Of a stretch of 64,000 nt of DNA, positions 63,935-64,000 are shown piece after piece; the first letter of the stretch is position 1, and every line of letters begins with the position of its first letter. The notes under the pieces were generated by a model. The model was not told the origin of the DNA and ran no database searches. It saw nothing but the letters and a program-made list of their open reading frames with translations. The translations under genes were made by a program, and so were the position numbers. Location: assembly GCF_900109685.1 (NCBI RefSeq), contig NZ_FOBB01000006.1, positions 62,001 through 126,000 of the forward strand, in the 5' to 3' direction. The stretch comes from Chitinophaga rupis (GTDB taxonomy: Bacteria > Bacteroidota > Bacteroidia > Chitinophagales > Chitinophagaceae).

Positions 63935-64000
63935 ATGAAACCGATCTATCAAATCCTGATGACAGGTCTCTTAAGCATACCTTCTTTAATTAACTTAAAT
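63935..64000 (+). CDS. start of a further gene, cut by window end
   Basis: ATG at 63935, 37 bp after the hydrolase stop, opens a frame that runs to the window edge (22 codons, MKPIYQILMTGLLSIPSL). The Lys then hydrophobic stretch looks like a signal peptide. Family cannot be judged. Confidence 0.5.
   Translation, partial: MKPIYQILMTGLLSIPSLINLN

Noticed and set aside
1..64000. CRISPR arrays, prophage genes, rRNA, plasmid origin
   Set aside because: No regularly spaced identical repeats, no phage structural or replication genes and no rRNA sequence seen. The 23-bp and 7-bp arrays have no spacers.

Overview
The window comes from a member of the Bacteroidota, most probably a Chitinophaga-like soil or plant-associated bacterium (Chitinophagaceae). 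The reasons are three SusC/SusD-type outer-membrane pairs, an ECF sigma/FecR (DUF4974) pair feeding a SusC with an N-terminal STN domain, a hybrid two-component regulator, several -7 elements fitting TAnnTTTG, and the absence of Shine-Dalgarno sequences. Assignment to genus is inference. LEFT PART (1-22.1 kb): a truncated SDR gene is followed by a leftward fructan-utilisation locus (MFS sugar symporter, PfkB fructokinase, SusC, SusD, GH32), divergent from a hybrid two-component regulator with a periplasmic-binding-protein sensor like the Bacteroides fructose sensor BT1754. A second, rightward locus follows: ECF sigma, FecR anti-sigma, STN-SusC, SusD and an unusual GH28-like/GH10 fusion. MIDDLE (22.1-43.4 kb): an ECF41-type sigma with a DoxX-like partner; two DHFR-family reductases; a leftward five-gene operon (SusC, SusD-like, arylsulfatase, a 39-residue membrane protein, a sterol-desaturase-family hydroxylase); a rightward siderophore-receptor/PepSY pair; an SGNH hydrolase/GH5 pair; an SDR lacking its catalytic residues; a LysR/alpha-beta-hydrolase divergent pair; and gluQ next to a tRNA-Asp. 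RIGHT PART (43.4-64 kb): beyond the tRNA the DNA becomes AT-richer and looks accessory. It holds two small genes each followed by a related ~100-bp element, as in gene cassettes; a TetR-controlled RND efflux operon with three copies of a palindromic operator; an orphan Imm33-like gene between two long hairpins; an SDR/AraC pair with a direct-repeat operator; a TPR histidine kinase with a sigma-54 response regulator; and a run of 2TM, cupin, carboxymuconolactone-decarboxylase and hydrolase-ABM-ABM genes cut by the window end. MOST NOTABLE: the leader of the sulfatase operon (33.28-33.65 kb) carries a well-matched Bacteroidota promoter overlapped by a GTCTAC-N7-GTAGAC dyad. Downstream lies a 35-codon ORF ending Cys-Cys-Cys-Ser-Cys-Ser, then 17 nt after its stop a hairpin with a U6 tract, all before the SusC start. 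This looks like a cysteine-sensing attenuator controlling organosulfate scavenging, and I regard it as the best candidate for an undescribed system here. Other points are the GH28-like/GH10 fusion, the cassette-like repeats, a six-unit 23-bp array inside the fructan operon, and a heptamer array crossing a stop codon.
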